DNA of 64,000 nucleotides, from contig NZ_JAGPYQ010000002.1 in assembly GCF_018070025.1 (NCBI RefSeq), forward strand, positions 1,612,001 through 1,676,000, given 5' to 3'. Both the position numbers and the translations under genes were made by a program. This DNA is from Streptomyces liliiviolaceus (GTDB lineage Bacteria > Actinomycetota > Actinomycetes > Streptomycetales > Streptomycetaceae). Positions 17,015 through 25,531 of this stretch are shown here, piece after piece; the stretch's first letter is position 1, and every line of letters begins with the position of its first letter. Below the pieces are notes generated by a model that saw only the letters and a program-made list of their open reading frames with translations, did not search any database and was not told where the DNA came from.

Positions 17015-17089
17015 GGCCGTACCCGAGCACCCCGTAACTCTGCCCCGGCAGTCGGACGCGGTCGCGGCCTCAATGCGAGGAAAGGTTCG

Positions 17090-20000
17090 ATGACACGACA
17101 CGGCACCCGCCCCAGAACCAGGAACAGAGCCAGAGTCCGAGTGCTGGCGCTGTTCGCCATGGCGGCCCTCGTGCTGCCACCGAGCGGAATGCTGCCCGTC
17201 GCGGCGGCTTCGGAGTCGGCCGGCGGATCTTCGTCCGCGTCCGCCGCCGACCAGGCCGCCGTGGTGACGCACGGCCTCAAGGGCGAGTACTTCAGCATGT
17301 CGGCACCCGGCGCCCGGGACTTCGCCGAACTCGGTGGTACGACGCTCGACCCGCAGATCAACTTCTCCGGTCTCACCGACACGTTCAAGGAGTTGACCGG
17401 CAAGACGGAGCACACGACCGCCCGTTGGACGGGCCAGATCGAGGCGCCGACCACGGGTGACTACACCTTCTACGCCATCGGCGACAACGGCTTCCGCCTC
17501 TTCATCGACGACCAGCCCGTCATCGACCACTGGGTGGGCGACTGGGACAAGGAACAGACCAGCCAGGCCGTCAAGCTGACCGCCGGTGAGAAGCACTCGT
17601 TCCGGCTGGAGCTGTTCCAGGACACCGGCGGCGCCAACATGTATCTGCGCTGGTCGACGCCGACGCTGGCCAAGCAGATCGTGCCGATGTCCGCGTTCAC
17701 CCCGCCGGCCGACTTCGAGGTCTACCCGGTGGAGTACACGGTCGCCGAGAACGGGACGCGACTGCGCGCCCGGTTCGAGGGCAAGGTGGGCAGCCTCCAG
17801 GCGGTCAAGGACCATCTGAAGGTCGAGGCCGACACGACGGTCATGCCGATCAAGTCGGTCACGTCCGTCCCCGGGGACTCCTCCTCCCTCTACGTGAATC
17901 TGTCGGAGCCGATCCAGAAGGCCCAGCTGGTGCGGGTCTCCTACGACGGTTCGGGCGGTCTGACGGTCGGCGGCAAGGCCGTGCCGAAGGTCATCCGGTA
18001 CGCGGAGAACGCCTCCACCCACCGTCTCACCACCAAGTGGGGCGACAAGGTCGACAAGAAGCACCCGCTGCCCGAGTACCCGCGTCCGCAGCAGAAGCGG
18101 TCCAAGTGGGAGAACCTCAACGGGACGTGGCAGTTCAGCGCCGCCAAGGCGGGCGAGCAGCCGGTCTTCGGCAAGGACCTCGGTGAGAAGATCACCGTGC
18201 CGTTCCCGGTCGAGTCGCAGCTGTCCGGGCTCGAACGGCACGAGGACCACATGTTCTACCGGCGTGTCATCGACGTGCCCAAGGGTTGGAAGGTCGGCAA
18301 GGACAGCCGCTCGAACCGGCTCAAGCTCAACTTCGGCGCCGTCGACTACCAGTCCCGCGTCTACGTCAACGGCAAGAAGGTCACCGAGCACACCGGTGGT
18401 TACAACGCCTTCAGCGTCGACATCACGGATGCCCTGAAGGGGACCGGCAAGCAGGAGATCGTGGTCGCCGTCACCGACACCGGTGGCGCGGACCAGCCCA
18501 TGGGCAAGCAGTCCACGAACCCGGGCGGCATCTTCTACACGCAGACCTCCGGTATCTGGCAGACCGTGTGGATGGAGCCGGTCGCTCCCGCGGCGATCGA
18601 GAACATCGTCACCACGCCCGACATCGACTCCGGCACCCTCGCGGTGACGGTCGACTCCGAGGGCGCCTCCTCCTCCGCCCGTGTCGAGGCCGTCGCCCGT
18701 GACGTCCACGGCAAGGTCGTCGGAAAGGTCAGCGGCGCGGCCGACAAGAAGCTCACCCTGCCCGTGGCGAAGCAGCATCTGTGGAGCCCCGACGACCCGT
18801 ACCTCTACGACCTCGACGTCACGCTGACCGACGGCAGGTCGAGCGACAAGGTGCGCAGCTACTTCGGCATGCGGAAGATCGCCGTGGAGAAGGTGGGCGG
18901 CTTCAACAAGCTGGTCCTCAACGGCAAGCCGATCTTCTCCCTCGCCACCCTCGACCAGGGCTTCTGGCCCGACGGTCTCTACACCGCGCCCAGCGACGAC
19001 GCCCTCGCCTTCGACCTGGAGGCGCACAAGAAGCTCGGCTTCAACGCGGTGCGCAAGCACATCAAGGTGGAGCCGGCGCGGTGGTTCTACCACGCCGACA
19101 AGCTCGGCCTGCTCGTCTGGCAGGACTTCGTCTCCGGGAACATCACCAACGAGACGGGCCAGAAGGCCTTCGTCGACCAGGGTCGCGAGGTGATGAAGCA
19201 GCACCACAACTCGCCCGCCGTGATCGGCTGGATCGTCTTCAACGAGGGCTGGGGCGAGTGGAACCGCGAGGAGACGGGCCGTATCACCGAGGCCGTCCAG
19301 GCCGCCGACCCGTCGCGTGTCGTCAACGCCCACAGCGGTGTCAACTGCTGCAACTCGAAGGGTGATTCAGGCAAGGGCGACATCATCGACCACCACGACT
19401 ACAACAACGACGACCCACCCTTCCCGGACGACAAGCGGGCCGCCATGGACGGCGAGCACGGTGGCTTCACCCTCCGCTCCCCCGGCCACATGTGGCCCGG
19501 CGCGCCGACCGTCATCTACAGCGGTGTCACCACCAAGGCGGAGCTGACCCGCAAGTACGTGGAGAACACCGAGAAGTTCTACGTCGAGCAGGCCGGCGCC
19601 GAACTGTCCGGCTCGGTGTACACCCAGATCACCGACCTGGAGAACGAGCTCAACGGTCTCTACACGTACGACCGGCGCGACATCAAGATGGACGCCGCCG
19701 AGGTGCGGAAGGTCAATCTCAAGGTGATCGCGGCGGGTGCCGCGGCCGGTACGAAGCAGAAGCTGAAGGGCGGGCACTGGACCCTCGACGAGGGCACCGG
19801 CACCACCGCCAAGGACACCGGGACCGGCAAGAATCCCCTCACGCTCCGCGAGGGTGCTTCCTGGACCGACGGTGTCAACGGCAGCGCTCTGAAGTTCGAC
19901 GGCCAGAAGCAGTACGCGGAGACCTCGGGTCCGGTGCTCGACACCAGTGGCAGCTACTCGGTGTCCGCCTGGGTCCGGCTCGACGGGATCCCCGGCAACT

Positions 20001-20383
20001 ACGGCACGGCCGTCAGCCAGGACACCCGCGCTCTGGCCAACTCGTTCTATCTGCAGTACGGACACGGCAACTTCGCCTTCAGCACCCCGGGTGAACGCCG
20101 TGCCCAGGTGGCCGTCGCCGCGGAGACGGGGCGCTGGTACCACCTCGTGGGTGTCCGGGACGCGGCCACCAACGAGATCAAGCTGTACCTCGACGGGAAG
20201 CTCGCGGCGACGACCACCGGCGGCGCCGCCCTCGGGAGCACCGGCCCGCTCACGGTCGGCCGCGCCCACTGGGACGGCACGAACGTCGACTTCTGGAACG
20301 GCGCGGTCGACGAGGTCCACGCCGTGGACCGGGCCCTCACCGCCGAGGAGGTGAGCGCCCTCTACGGCGACGAGAAGCCGTAG
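17090..20383 (+). CDS. Secreted PA14-GH2-LamG glycoside hydrolase
   Basis: A 1097-aa exported enzyme. A signal peptide covers about residues 1-40 (VLALFAMAALVLPPSGMLPVAAA). A PA14 carbohydrate-binding domain follows (about 58-205; LKGEYFSM, TGDYTFYAIGDNGFRLFIDD). Next is a GH2 core: jelly-roll sugar-binding domain from about 330 (WENLNGTWQF), immunoglobulin-like domain, and TIM barrel with acid/base E719 in FNEGWGEWN and likely nucleophile E789 in DGEHGGF. A LamG/concanavalin-like domain ends the protein (about 905-1095). GH2 members are beta-galactosidases, mannosidases or glucuronidases; the exact sugar is not clear. ATG 17090 has GAGGAAAGG upstream; 64 upstream residues are open but have no start signal. 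Confidence 0.9.
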   Translation: MTRHGTRPRTRNRARVRVLALFAMAALVLPPSGMLPVAAASESAGGSSSASAADQAAVVTHGLKGEYFSMSAPGARDFAELGGTTLDPQINFSGLTDTFKELTGKTEHTTARWTGQIEAPTTGDYTFYAIGDNGFRLFIDDQPVIDHWVGDWDKEQTSQAVKLTAGEKHSFRLELFQDTGGANMYLRWSTPTLAKQIVPMSAFTPPADFEVYPVEYTVAENGTRLRARFEGKVGSLQAVKDHLKVEADTTVMPIKSVTSVPGDSSSLYVNLSEPIQKAQLVRVSYDGSGGLTVGGKAVPKVIRYAENASTHRLTTKWGDKVDKKHPLPEYPRPQQKRSKWENLNGTWQFSAAKAGEQPVFGKDLGEKITVPFPVESQLSGLERHEDHMFYRRVIDVPKGWKVGKDSRSNRLKLNFGAVDYQSRVYVNGKKVTEHTGGYNAFSVDITDALKGTGKQEIVVAVTDTGGADQPMGKQSTNPGGIFYTQTSGIWQTVWMEPVAPAAIENIVTTPDIDSGTLAVTVDSEGASSSARVEAVARDVHGKVVGKVSGAADKKLTLPVAKQHLWSPDDPYLYDLDVTLTDGRSSDKVRSYFGMRKIAVEKVGGFNKLVLNGKPIFSLATLDQGFWPDGLYTAPSDDALAFDLEAHKKLGFNAVRKHIKVEPARWFYHADKLGLLVWQDFVSGNITNETGQKAFVDQGREVMKQHHNSPAVIGWIVFNEGWGEWNREETGRITEAVQAADPSRVVNAHSGVNCCNSKGDSGKGDIIDHHDYNNDDPPFPDDKRAAMDGEHGGFTLRSPGHMWPGAPTVIYSGVTTKAELTRKYVENTEKFYVEQAGAELSGSVYTQITDLENELNGLYTYDRRDIKMDAAEVRKVNLKVIAAGAAAGTKQKLKGGHWTLDEGTGTTAKDTGTGKNPLTLREGASWTDGVNGSALKFDGQKQYAETSGPVLDTSGSYSVSAWVRLDGIPGNYGTAVSQDTRALANSFYLQYGHGNFAFSTPGERRAQVAVAAETGRWYHLVGVRDAATNEIKLYLDGKLAATTTGGAALGSTGPLTVGRAHWDGTNVDFWNGAVDEVHAVDRALTAEEVSALYGDEKP

Positions 20384-20390
20384 CGGACAG

Positions 20391-20480
20391 CGCGCACAGC
20401 GGTTGTCCCGGCAGTGGTGCCGGTGGTGGTCCCGGTGGTGGGAGGTTTCACTCCTGTCACCGGGACCACTGCTGTGCGCG
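20391..20480. terminator. Long-stem hairpin between convergent genes
   Basis: Bases 20391-20411 and 20460-20480 are complementary over 21 positions with two mismatches; the 48-base loop contains GGTGGT-type runs and a small GGAG/CTCC hairpin. It starts 8 bases after the GH2 stop codon and ends 23 bases before the convergent gene's stop. Likely a bidirectional terminator with an unusually long stem. Confidence 0.7.
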
Positions 20481-20502
20481 GCCGTACCACGGTCACGGGG
20501 TC

Positions 20503-20931
20503 TCACGGGCTGACGCCGTCGCCCGCGTAGAGGTAGCCGCCGGGTCGCGCGGGGTCGGCGATCAGGAGCACCTGGTCGCCGGTGCGAGGGATACGCAGTT
20601 TGGAGACGACGGTCTGGAGCGCGACCGGGTCGGTGACCGCGCCGGACGGCCGGACGACCAGGTCCACGACCGGGTCGAAGTTGACCAGTCTGCCGGTGTC
20701 ACCGATCGACACCACCACTGCGGGGATCGTCGGCACTCCCATCGCCAGCAACTGCTGCACGTTCACACCGGAGTTGTACGCGCCGATCGACTGCTGCACC
20801 CTGGCGAAGTCCTCGCTGCCGAGGAACGCGCGTGTCGCACGCCCGTAGAAACCCTTGCCCTCGGCCACCTGTCCCGCGATCTCGGCGGCCCGCTCCTCGC
20901 GGCTCCTGCGGCGCTTCCCGAAGATTCCCAT
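20503..20931 (-). CDS. Conserved protein of unknown function (142 aa)
   Basis: A 142-aa soluble protein starting MGIFGKRRRSREERAAEIAG, with a basic N-terminus, a helical first half (VQQSIGAYNSGVNVQQLLAMG) and a beta-rich second half (PAVVVSIGDTGRLVNFDPVVDLVVRP; GDQVLLIADPARPGG). No signal peptide or membrane segment, and I do not recognise the family. A GAAGGGAAG ribosome binding site precedes ATG 20931. It is divergent from the CHAT operon, and a 16-bp motif shared with the gap before the other flanking gene lies 57-72 bases upstream. Confidence 0.75.
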   Translation of the reverse strand: MGIFGKRRRSREERAAEIAGQVAEGKGFYGRATRAFLGSEDFARVQQSIGAYNSGVNVQQLLAMGVPTIPAVVVSIGDTGRLVNFDPVVDLVVRPSGAVTDPVALQTVVSKLRIPRTGDQVLLIADPARPGGYLYAGDGVSP

Positions 20932-20987
20932 GCTGTGTCTTCCCTTCTCGTCCTGGCCCTGACCTGGACAGTAGGGAGGAGGGATCG

Positions 20988-21003
20988 CCTACCGATCCCA
21001 GGT
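20988..21003. promoter_or_regulatory. Shared 16-bp motif, copy 1 (left side of CHAT operon)
   Basis: CCTACCGATCCCAGGT occurs here between the 142-aa gene and the CHAT operon and again at 27756-27771. In both places it lies upstream of a leftward gene and in a divergent gap. Read on the minus strand it is ACCTGGGATCGGTAGG. It may be a promoter element or operator. Confidence 0.5.
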
Positions 21004-21039
21004 TCGACCGTCTGTTCCACCACCACGTAATCTCGGGCC

Positions 21040-22524
21040 ATGCCGCCGCCGAGCCAGTCTCCGCCGACCGACGAGCGCCGTCCGCGTGCCATGGTCATCG
21101 ACCGTGCGTGGCGCGATCTCGGCGCGCGGCCGGGACTGGAATCGCTAAGCGGCCCCGGCGGCGCGCCGCTGACCCGGACGGTCAAGCTGATCGTGCTGCC
21201 GCTGATCATCAGACCCGCGCTGCGGCCCGAGCTCGCCGCCGACTTCCTCGGCGCACGGGATGTCGATCAACTCGACTCCCTGATACGGGAGTCGGATGGG
21301 CTTCTGCGTGCGACGGCGCAGTGGTTCACAGTGCTCAAGAAGACGCGGCGGGCCCTGGGGGTCCGAGCGGGCAACCCTCAGGATCTCTACTTCCAGCGCT
21401 GCTTCGAGCTGGCCACCGAACACGGCGCTCCCTCCGCCGCCTCCGGTGCGGACGCGTTGGCCCGCAGCGTCGTCGAGGACATCGCGGACGCGGGCGGCGG
21501 GCGCACGGTGGAGGCGTTGAAGGAGTACCTGGCCGACATCGACCGGCGTACTCGTCTCGACGCGCGGCTCGCCGAAGCGTGGGACGCCCGGAGATTCGTC
21601 CCGGACGCCGATGCGAGCGAGGCAGCGTTTCACCTGGCGGCCGAGGTTCTGGATGCCTGCGCCGCGCCAGGGTCGGGTGCTGAGGCGGGCATGGACACGG
21701 GTTCTTCGGCTTTCGCCGTCCTGCGGGCAGCCGGACACGGGAGCCGGCTCGGGCAGGCCGTGTGGAAGCCCGCCGACGGGGTCTGGGGCCGTGCCGGTCT
21801 GCCCGCGCACCTGGGACTGAGCGCGCATCCGGTGCCTGCCCGGCCCGAGGTCGGTCGCGGCGCGTCGACCGCCACACTCCCGGCACCGTTCGACCGGACG
21901 CTCTTCGAGCGGCTCTTCACCGTGCTCCAGGCATCGGCACACCGCGAGGAACTGCCGACGGTGCCCGAACTCGTGCGCCGCGAGGTCGGCCGCAGCTGCG
22001 CACCGCTCGGCCTGTACGACGAAAGCCTGCGCGTCGCCGTCGTCCTCGGGGGCCGGCTCGCGGTGGGCCTCGATCCCCTGGGTCTCGGTGCGCCGGGCGG
22101 CGATCCTTTGGGCCACGTTCCTCCGGGCCACGATCCTCTGGGCCATGGGGAGGCCGAGGCCGGTCGGACGGCGGCGCATCGCATCGTCAACAGCCGTTGG
22201 CAGCGCGAGGCTTCGGTCCTGCGGGCCCGCAGGATGACCGTCTCCTCCCGGCCCGACCCGGACGGCGGGCAACTGAGCGCCCTCGCCCAGGACCTGCGCA
22301 CTCCATGGGTCGCGTACATGCGGCGGCTGTGGGTACGGCTGCACGGGCGCGACGTCCGTGACGCGGCGCTGCCAGACGCGGGGTCGGCCTGGACCGTGCT
22401 CGACGGAGTCGCCCGCTCGGTGATGATGGACCACCGCGCGAGGGTCCGTGCGGCGTTGCGCGCGCTGTCGACGAGTACCGCTACCGCGCGGGTGACGGTG
22501 GCGCCCGAGCCGAGGAGCGCATGA
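21040..22524 (+). CDS. Unrecognised first gene of a CHAT-protease operon
   Basis: A 494-aa protein with no signal peptide or membrane helices and no domain I recognise. The first 240 residues look largely helical (RTVKLIVLPLIIRPALRPELAADF; WFTVLKKTRRALG). The middle holds a Gly/Pro-rich decapeptide repeat (DPLGLGAPGG, DPLGHVPPGH, DPLGHGEAEA; about 345-374), with a helical tail after it. Its last four bases overlap the next start (ATGA), so the first two products are probably made in fixed ratio. Context (TPR protein, then CHAT protease) suggests a sensor, substrate or effector of a caspase-like system; this is inference. The start could also be ATG at the MVIDRAW codon, 17 residues later. Confidence 0.75.
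   Translation: MPPPSQSPPTDERRPRAMVIDRAWRDLGARPGLESLSGPGGAPLTRTVKLIVLPLIIRPALRPELAADFLGARDVDQLDSLIRESDGLLRATAQWFTVLKKTRRALGVRAGNPQDLYFQRCFELATEHGAPSAASGADALARSVVEDIADAGGGRTVEALKEYLADIDRRTRLDARLAEAWDARRFVPDADASEAAFHLAAEVLDACAAPGSGAEAGMDTGSSAFAVLRAAGHGSRLGQAVWKPADGVWGRAGLPAHLGLSAHPVPARPEVGRGASTATLPAPFDRTLFERLFTVLQASAHREELPTVPELVRREVGRSCAPLGLYDESLRVAVVLGGRLAVGLDPLGLGAPGGDPLGHVPPGHDPLGHGEAEAGRTAAHRIVNSRWQREASVLRARRMTVSSRPDPDGGQLSALAQDLRTPWVAYMRRLWVRLHGRDVRDAALPDAGSAWTVLDGVARSVMMDHRARVRAALRALSTSTATARVTVAPEPRSA
22072..22150. repeat. 30-bp tandem repeat, 2.6 copies, coding
   Basis: Copies start at 22072, 22102 and 22132 (GATCC(C/T)(C/T)TGGG...). They encode the Asp-Pro-Leu-Gly decapeptides in the first gene of the CHAT operon. 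Copy number may vary between strains. Confidence 0.7.
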
Positions 22525-23837
22525 TGCAGGGGACCGGCGGCGGCTCCGGCGTCCGCGTCACGCGGGCCGAGGACGGCACCGTACAGATCGCCGTTCCCGC
22601 GGCGACGGGACCCGCCTTCACCCAGGCCGTTCTGGATGTCGCGGGTGCCGTCCTGACCTGGCCGGTACTCGGCACAACGGCCCTTCCCTCAGCGGAGATC
22701 CACGACCCCGGCCGCGCGCAGCAATGGCTGTGGGCGGTCCACGGCGAGCGGGTTGCCGCCACCGTGCACGCTCTCGCAGCGGAGCCGCCGGGGGCCTCGG
22801 TCGATGTCACGCCGCCGGAGCCGCCGGAGTCGGAGACCGCCCTCGCGGGGCACGCCGCCCGGCTCGCCCTCGGCCACTGGGCGGCCCGGTGGTGGCCCGC
22901 GTCGTACACGGACGGCATTCCCGGGCTCGAACCGGACCTGCTCGGGATGGAATTGGCCGCGCTCACCCATCGCTGCCAGCAGCTCTTCGACGACCCCGGG
23001 GACCAGCCCGACGGTGATCCGGCCGAACTGCTGGAGACACATCGGGCCGCGGTGGACCCGTTGGTCCGGTGGTGGCAGGCAGCGCGGGAGTCGGCATCCG
23101 GCCCGGTGCGGCAACTGGAGGATGTCCTGCGGCTGATCGACGACGCGGCGGACTGCGCCGGGTTGGAGGGGGACGCGTTGCGCCGGCTCCGGTCGGCCCT
23201 GGAAACGGGTACCCCACATGACCCGCTTGGGCCGCACGGGCTGCGGACCCCGCTCGACCTCGGCAGCCTGTTCGGCCGCCACGGCGACTACGCCCTCACG
23301 GCGGGTGAGCGGCTAGGCGCGGGCGGCCGGGTGATCGCCCGGGGTGCGGGGACCAACGACTGGCGCCGCTACCCGCCCGGTTTCGTCGACGCGGCCGAGA
23401 GCGCGGTGTCCTGGACCGTCTCCGCGGTCGGCGCCGGAAGACGGATCGAGGTCGAGGTCGTCGCCGACATCGCGGCGCCCGTCAGCGGCGTGCGCCTCGC
23501 GGCGGAGGTCCGTGTGGAAGGCGGGCCGGCGACCCGTGTGTCGCTCGCACGCCGCGGCGACGTGTGGGCGGGGCGGGCGGATCTCGATGTCCCGGCTTCG
23601 CTGTCGCCGCGTACCCGTATCGAGGTCGGTGTCCTGTTGCCCGGCTTCGACCCGGATTCCGAACCGGGCTCGGCCGCCGACGGCCGCACCGACCGTGACG
23701 CCGTCCGGGCCCTCGCGCGACACCGGCTGGCAGCCGCGGCCCGGCCCGCGCCGCAGGACACGTACACGCAGCCGTCTCCCGCGCCCTTCCTGGCCGAGAT
23801 CGTTGCCGTCGCAGCTGACGCAGGGGAGGACTTCTGA
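22521..23837 (+). CDS. Unrecognised second gene of the CHAT operon
   Basis: A 438-aa cytoplasmic protein of unknown family. Residues 1-250 are mostly helical with Trp-rich patches (DPGRAQQWLWAVHGERVA; RLALGHWAARWWPASYTDG). Residues about 290-390 look like a beta-sandwich (RRIEVEVVADIAAPVSGVRLAAEV; SPRTRIEVGVLLPGFDPDS). No signal peptide. ATG 22521 overlaps the previous stop by four bases, and the gene ends three bases before the TPR gene, so it belongs to one operon. It may be a recognition or scaffold component of the CHAT system. I cannot name a function. Confidence 0.75.
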   Translation: MMQGTGGGSGVRVTRAEDGTVQIAVPAATGPAFTQAVLDVAGAVLTWPVLGTTALPSAEIHDPGRAQQWLWAVHGERVAATVHALAAEPPGASVDVTPPEPPESETALAGHAARLALGHWAARWWPASYTDGIPGLEPDLLGMELAALTHRCQQLFDDPGDQPDGDPAELLETHRAAVDPLVRWWQAARESASGPVRQLEDVLRLIDDAADCAGLEGDALRRLRSALETGTPHDPLGPHGLRTPLDLGSLFGRHGDYALTAGERLGAGGRVIARGAGTNDWRRYPPGFVDAAESAVSWTVSAVGAGRRIEVEVVADIAAPVSGVRLAAEVRVEGGPATRVSLARRGDVWAGRADLDVPASLSPRTRIEVGVLLPGFDPDSEPGSAADGRTDRDAVRALARHRLAAAARPAPQDTYTQPSPAPFLAEIVAVAADAGEDF

Positions 23838-23840
23838 CCC

Positions 23841-25514
23841 ATGCAGAACGAAGAACCGGACACCGAACCTGCCACCGAACCGCATGACGATGCAGAGCCG
23901 CAGCCGCCCCCGGCGCTGTACGGGGAGCCCTTCGACAGCGGCCTCGAACGCGCCGAACTCCACCAGCTCACCCCGGATCTCCCTGCCGCACTGGCCGTCT
24001 ACGCGGAACTGCTCGCCGTCGCCGAGTCGTTCGAGGACTCCCCCGATGTGCGGTTGCTGCGCGGACATCTGCTGTCGAACATCGCGGCCGTGCAGTTGAC
24101 GGCCACGGATCTGCCCGGCGCGGGTCTCTCCGTCGAGCGGGCACTCGGCCTGGTGCGCGGTGTGGCGGACGTCCCGATGGGGCCGCGAGGCCGCCAGCTG
24201 TGGCTGGAGATCCTGCTCAAGACGCTCAAGGCCGACGCCGAACTGTCCCGCCGGACCGGGGACTTGGACGCGGCGCTGGCGACGGTGGACGAAGCGACGG
24301 CCCTGCTGCCCGGGTTCGACGACCCCGAAGGGCTGCGCACCGCCGAGTTCGCCCTGGCCCGCGTGCATCTGCTGCTGGACCGCGGTGAGTGGGGCGCCGC
24401 CGAGGAACTGGCCTCGGCACTGCTGCCCACCACGCCCGCGATCGAGCCGCAGCTGCTGGACTGCCTGGGGATCATCTGCGCCTCGACCGGACGGGCCGAA
24501 CCGGCCGAGGACCACTTCGCCCGCGCGGACGAGGGGTATCAGGCGCTGAGTGACACCTCCGGGCGTCAGCAGCTGATCTCGCATCGGGCGTACGCGGCGA
24601 TGCGGGCCGGCGACCTCGACCGGGCGGAACAGCTGTACGCCGAGGCTTCCGCGATCTTCGAGCGGCAGGGCCAGTCCGAGGATCTGGCGGTCTGCGAACA
24701 GGCCCGTGCTTTCCTCGCCGAGCACCGTGGCGACGCCGACGGGGGCGAGGCCCTGGCGGCGTCGAGCCTGGCCCGCTTCGAACGGCTCGGCGCCATGATC
24801 GCCGCCGCCGACACCATGCTGCTCGGTGCTCGGCAGGCCTACGACCGGGGTGACATCGACGAGTTGAAGCGCCTCGCCCAGGGTGCCCGCGACGTGTACC
24901 AGGAGCGCGCGCTGTACGAGCGCTGCGCCCAGGTGGACCTCATGCTCGCGAAGACCCTTGAGGACAACCTGAACCGGACGGACCACGGCGACCACGAGCG
25001 GAGGTCGGTCGACACCGCGCTCTCGCTCGCCCTGCCCGCCGCGCTGGCGCTGGAGGCCGCGCGCTACGACTTCACCGGGGCGCACGCGCGGAGCCAGTGG
25101 CTGCAACTGGCCGACGACGGAATGCGGTTGGCCTTCCGGCTCGCCCTGCGCCGCCAGGACCAGGGCCTGATCTTCGAACTGGTGGAACACCGCTGTGCGG
25201 GCGCGTCGCTGGTCCTGAGCCCTGCGGACCGTACGCCGACGTACAGCCCCGGCCCCGGCGAGACACCGGTCTTCCCGGACGCCGCCATGAAGACGTACGC
25301 GCCCTCCGGCTACGACGCCCCGCCGGCGCTGGGCGGTGTGGCGGCCGAGGCGGCCGCCTCGGTCGGGCTGCGGGTCGCGCCGCCGCCGCGGGTGCGGATG
25401 GCGGCGGGGACGGACCGTACGGCGCTGCAGGAGTACATCCAGGCGGCCGAGTTCCGCTATCACCGGCGGATCGTGAGTGAGGAAGAGGTGCCGTTCTGGT
25501 CGCCGACGAGCTGA
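23841..25514 (+). CDS. TPR-repeat protein of the CHAT operon
   Basis: A 557-aa helical protein. From about residue 40 to 400 it shows successive helix pairs with TPR-type spacing and Ala/Leu/Gly positions (PAALAVYAELLAVAESFED; LPGAGLSVERALGLVRG; GDLDAALATVDEATALLPGF; GEWGAAEELASALLPTTP; GRAEPAEDHFARADEGYQAL; GDLDRAEQLYAEASAIFE). The C-terminal 150 residues are less regular. An acidic Glu/Pro tail opens the protein (residues 1-25). It is placed directly before the CHAT protease, a pairing known from caspase-like systems in which the TPR part senses or holds the protease. No catalytic residues are expected. Confidence 0.85.
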   Translation: MQNEEPDTEPATEPHDDAEPQPPPALYGEPFDSGLERAELHQLTPDLPAALAVYAELLAVAESFEDSPDVRLLRGHLLSNIAAVQLTATDLPGAGLSVERALGLVRGVADVPMGPRGRQLWLEILLKTLKADAELSRRTGDLDAALATVDEATALLPGFDDPEGLRTAEFALARVHLLLDRGEWGAAEELASALLPTTPAIEPQLLDCLGIICASTGRAEPAEDHFARADEGYQALSDTSGRQQLISHRAYAAMRAGDLDRAEQLYAEASAIFERQGQSEDLAVCEQARAFLAEHRGDADGGEALAASSLARFERLGAMIAAADTMLLGARQAYDRGDIDELKRLAQGARDVYQERALYERCAQVDLMLAKTLEDNLNRTDHGDHERRSVDTALSLALPAALALEAARYDFTGAHARSQWLQLADDGMRLAFRLALRRQDQGLIFELVEHRCAGASLVLSPADRTPTYSPGPGETPVFPDAAMKTYAPSGYDAPPALGGVAAEAAASVGLRVAPPPRVRMAAGTDRTALQEYIQAAEFRYHRRIVSEEEVPFWSPTS

Positions 25515-25531
25515 CGCACCCGAACCGGCCG

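Noticed and set aside
16928..19333. An 801-codon minus-strand frame opposite the GH2 gene
   Set aside because: Antisense shadow; the plus strand carries PA14, GH2 catalytic motifs and a ribosome binding site.
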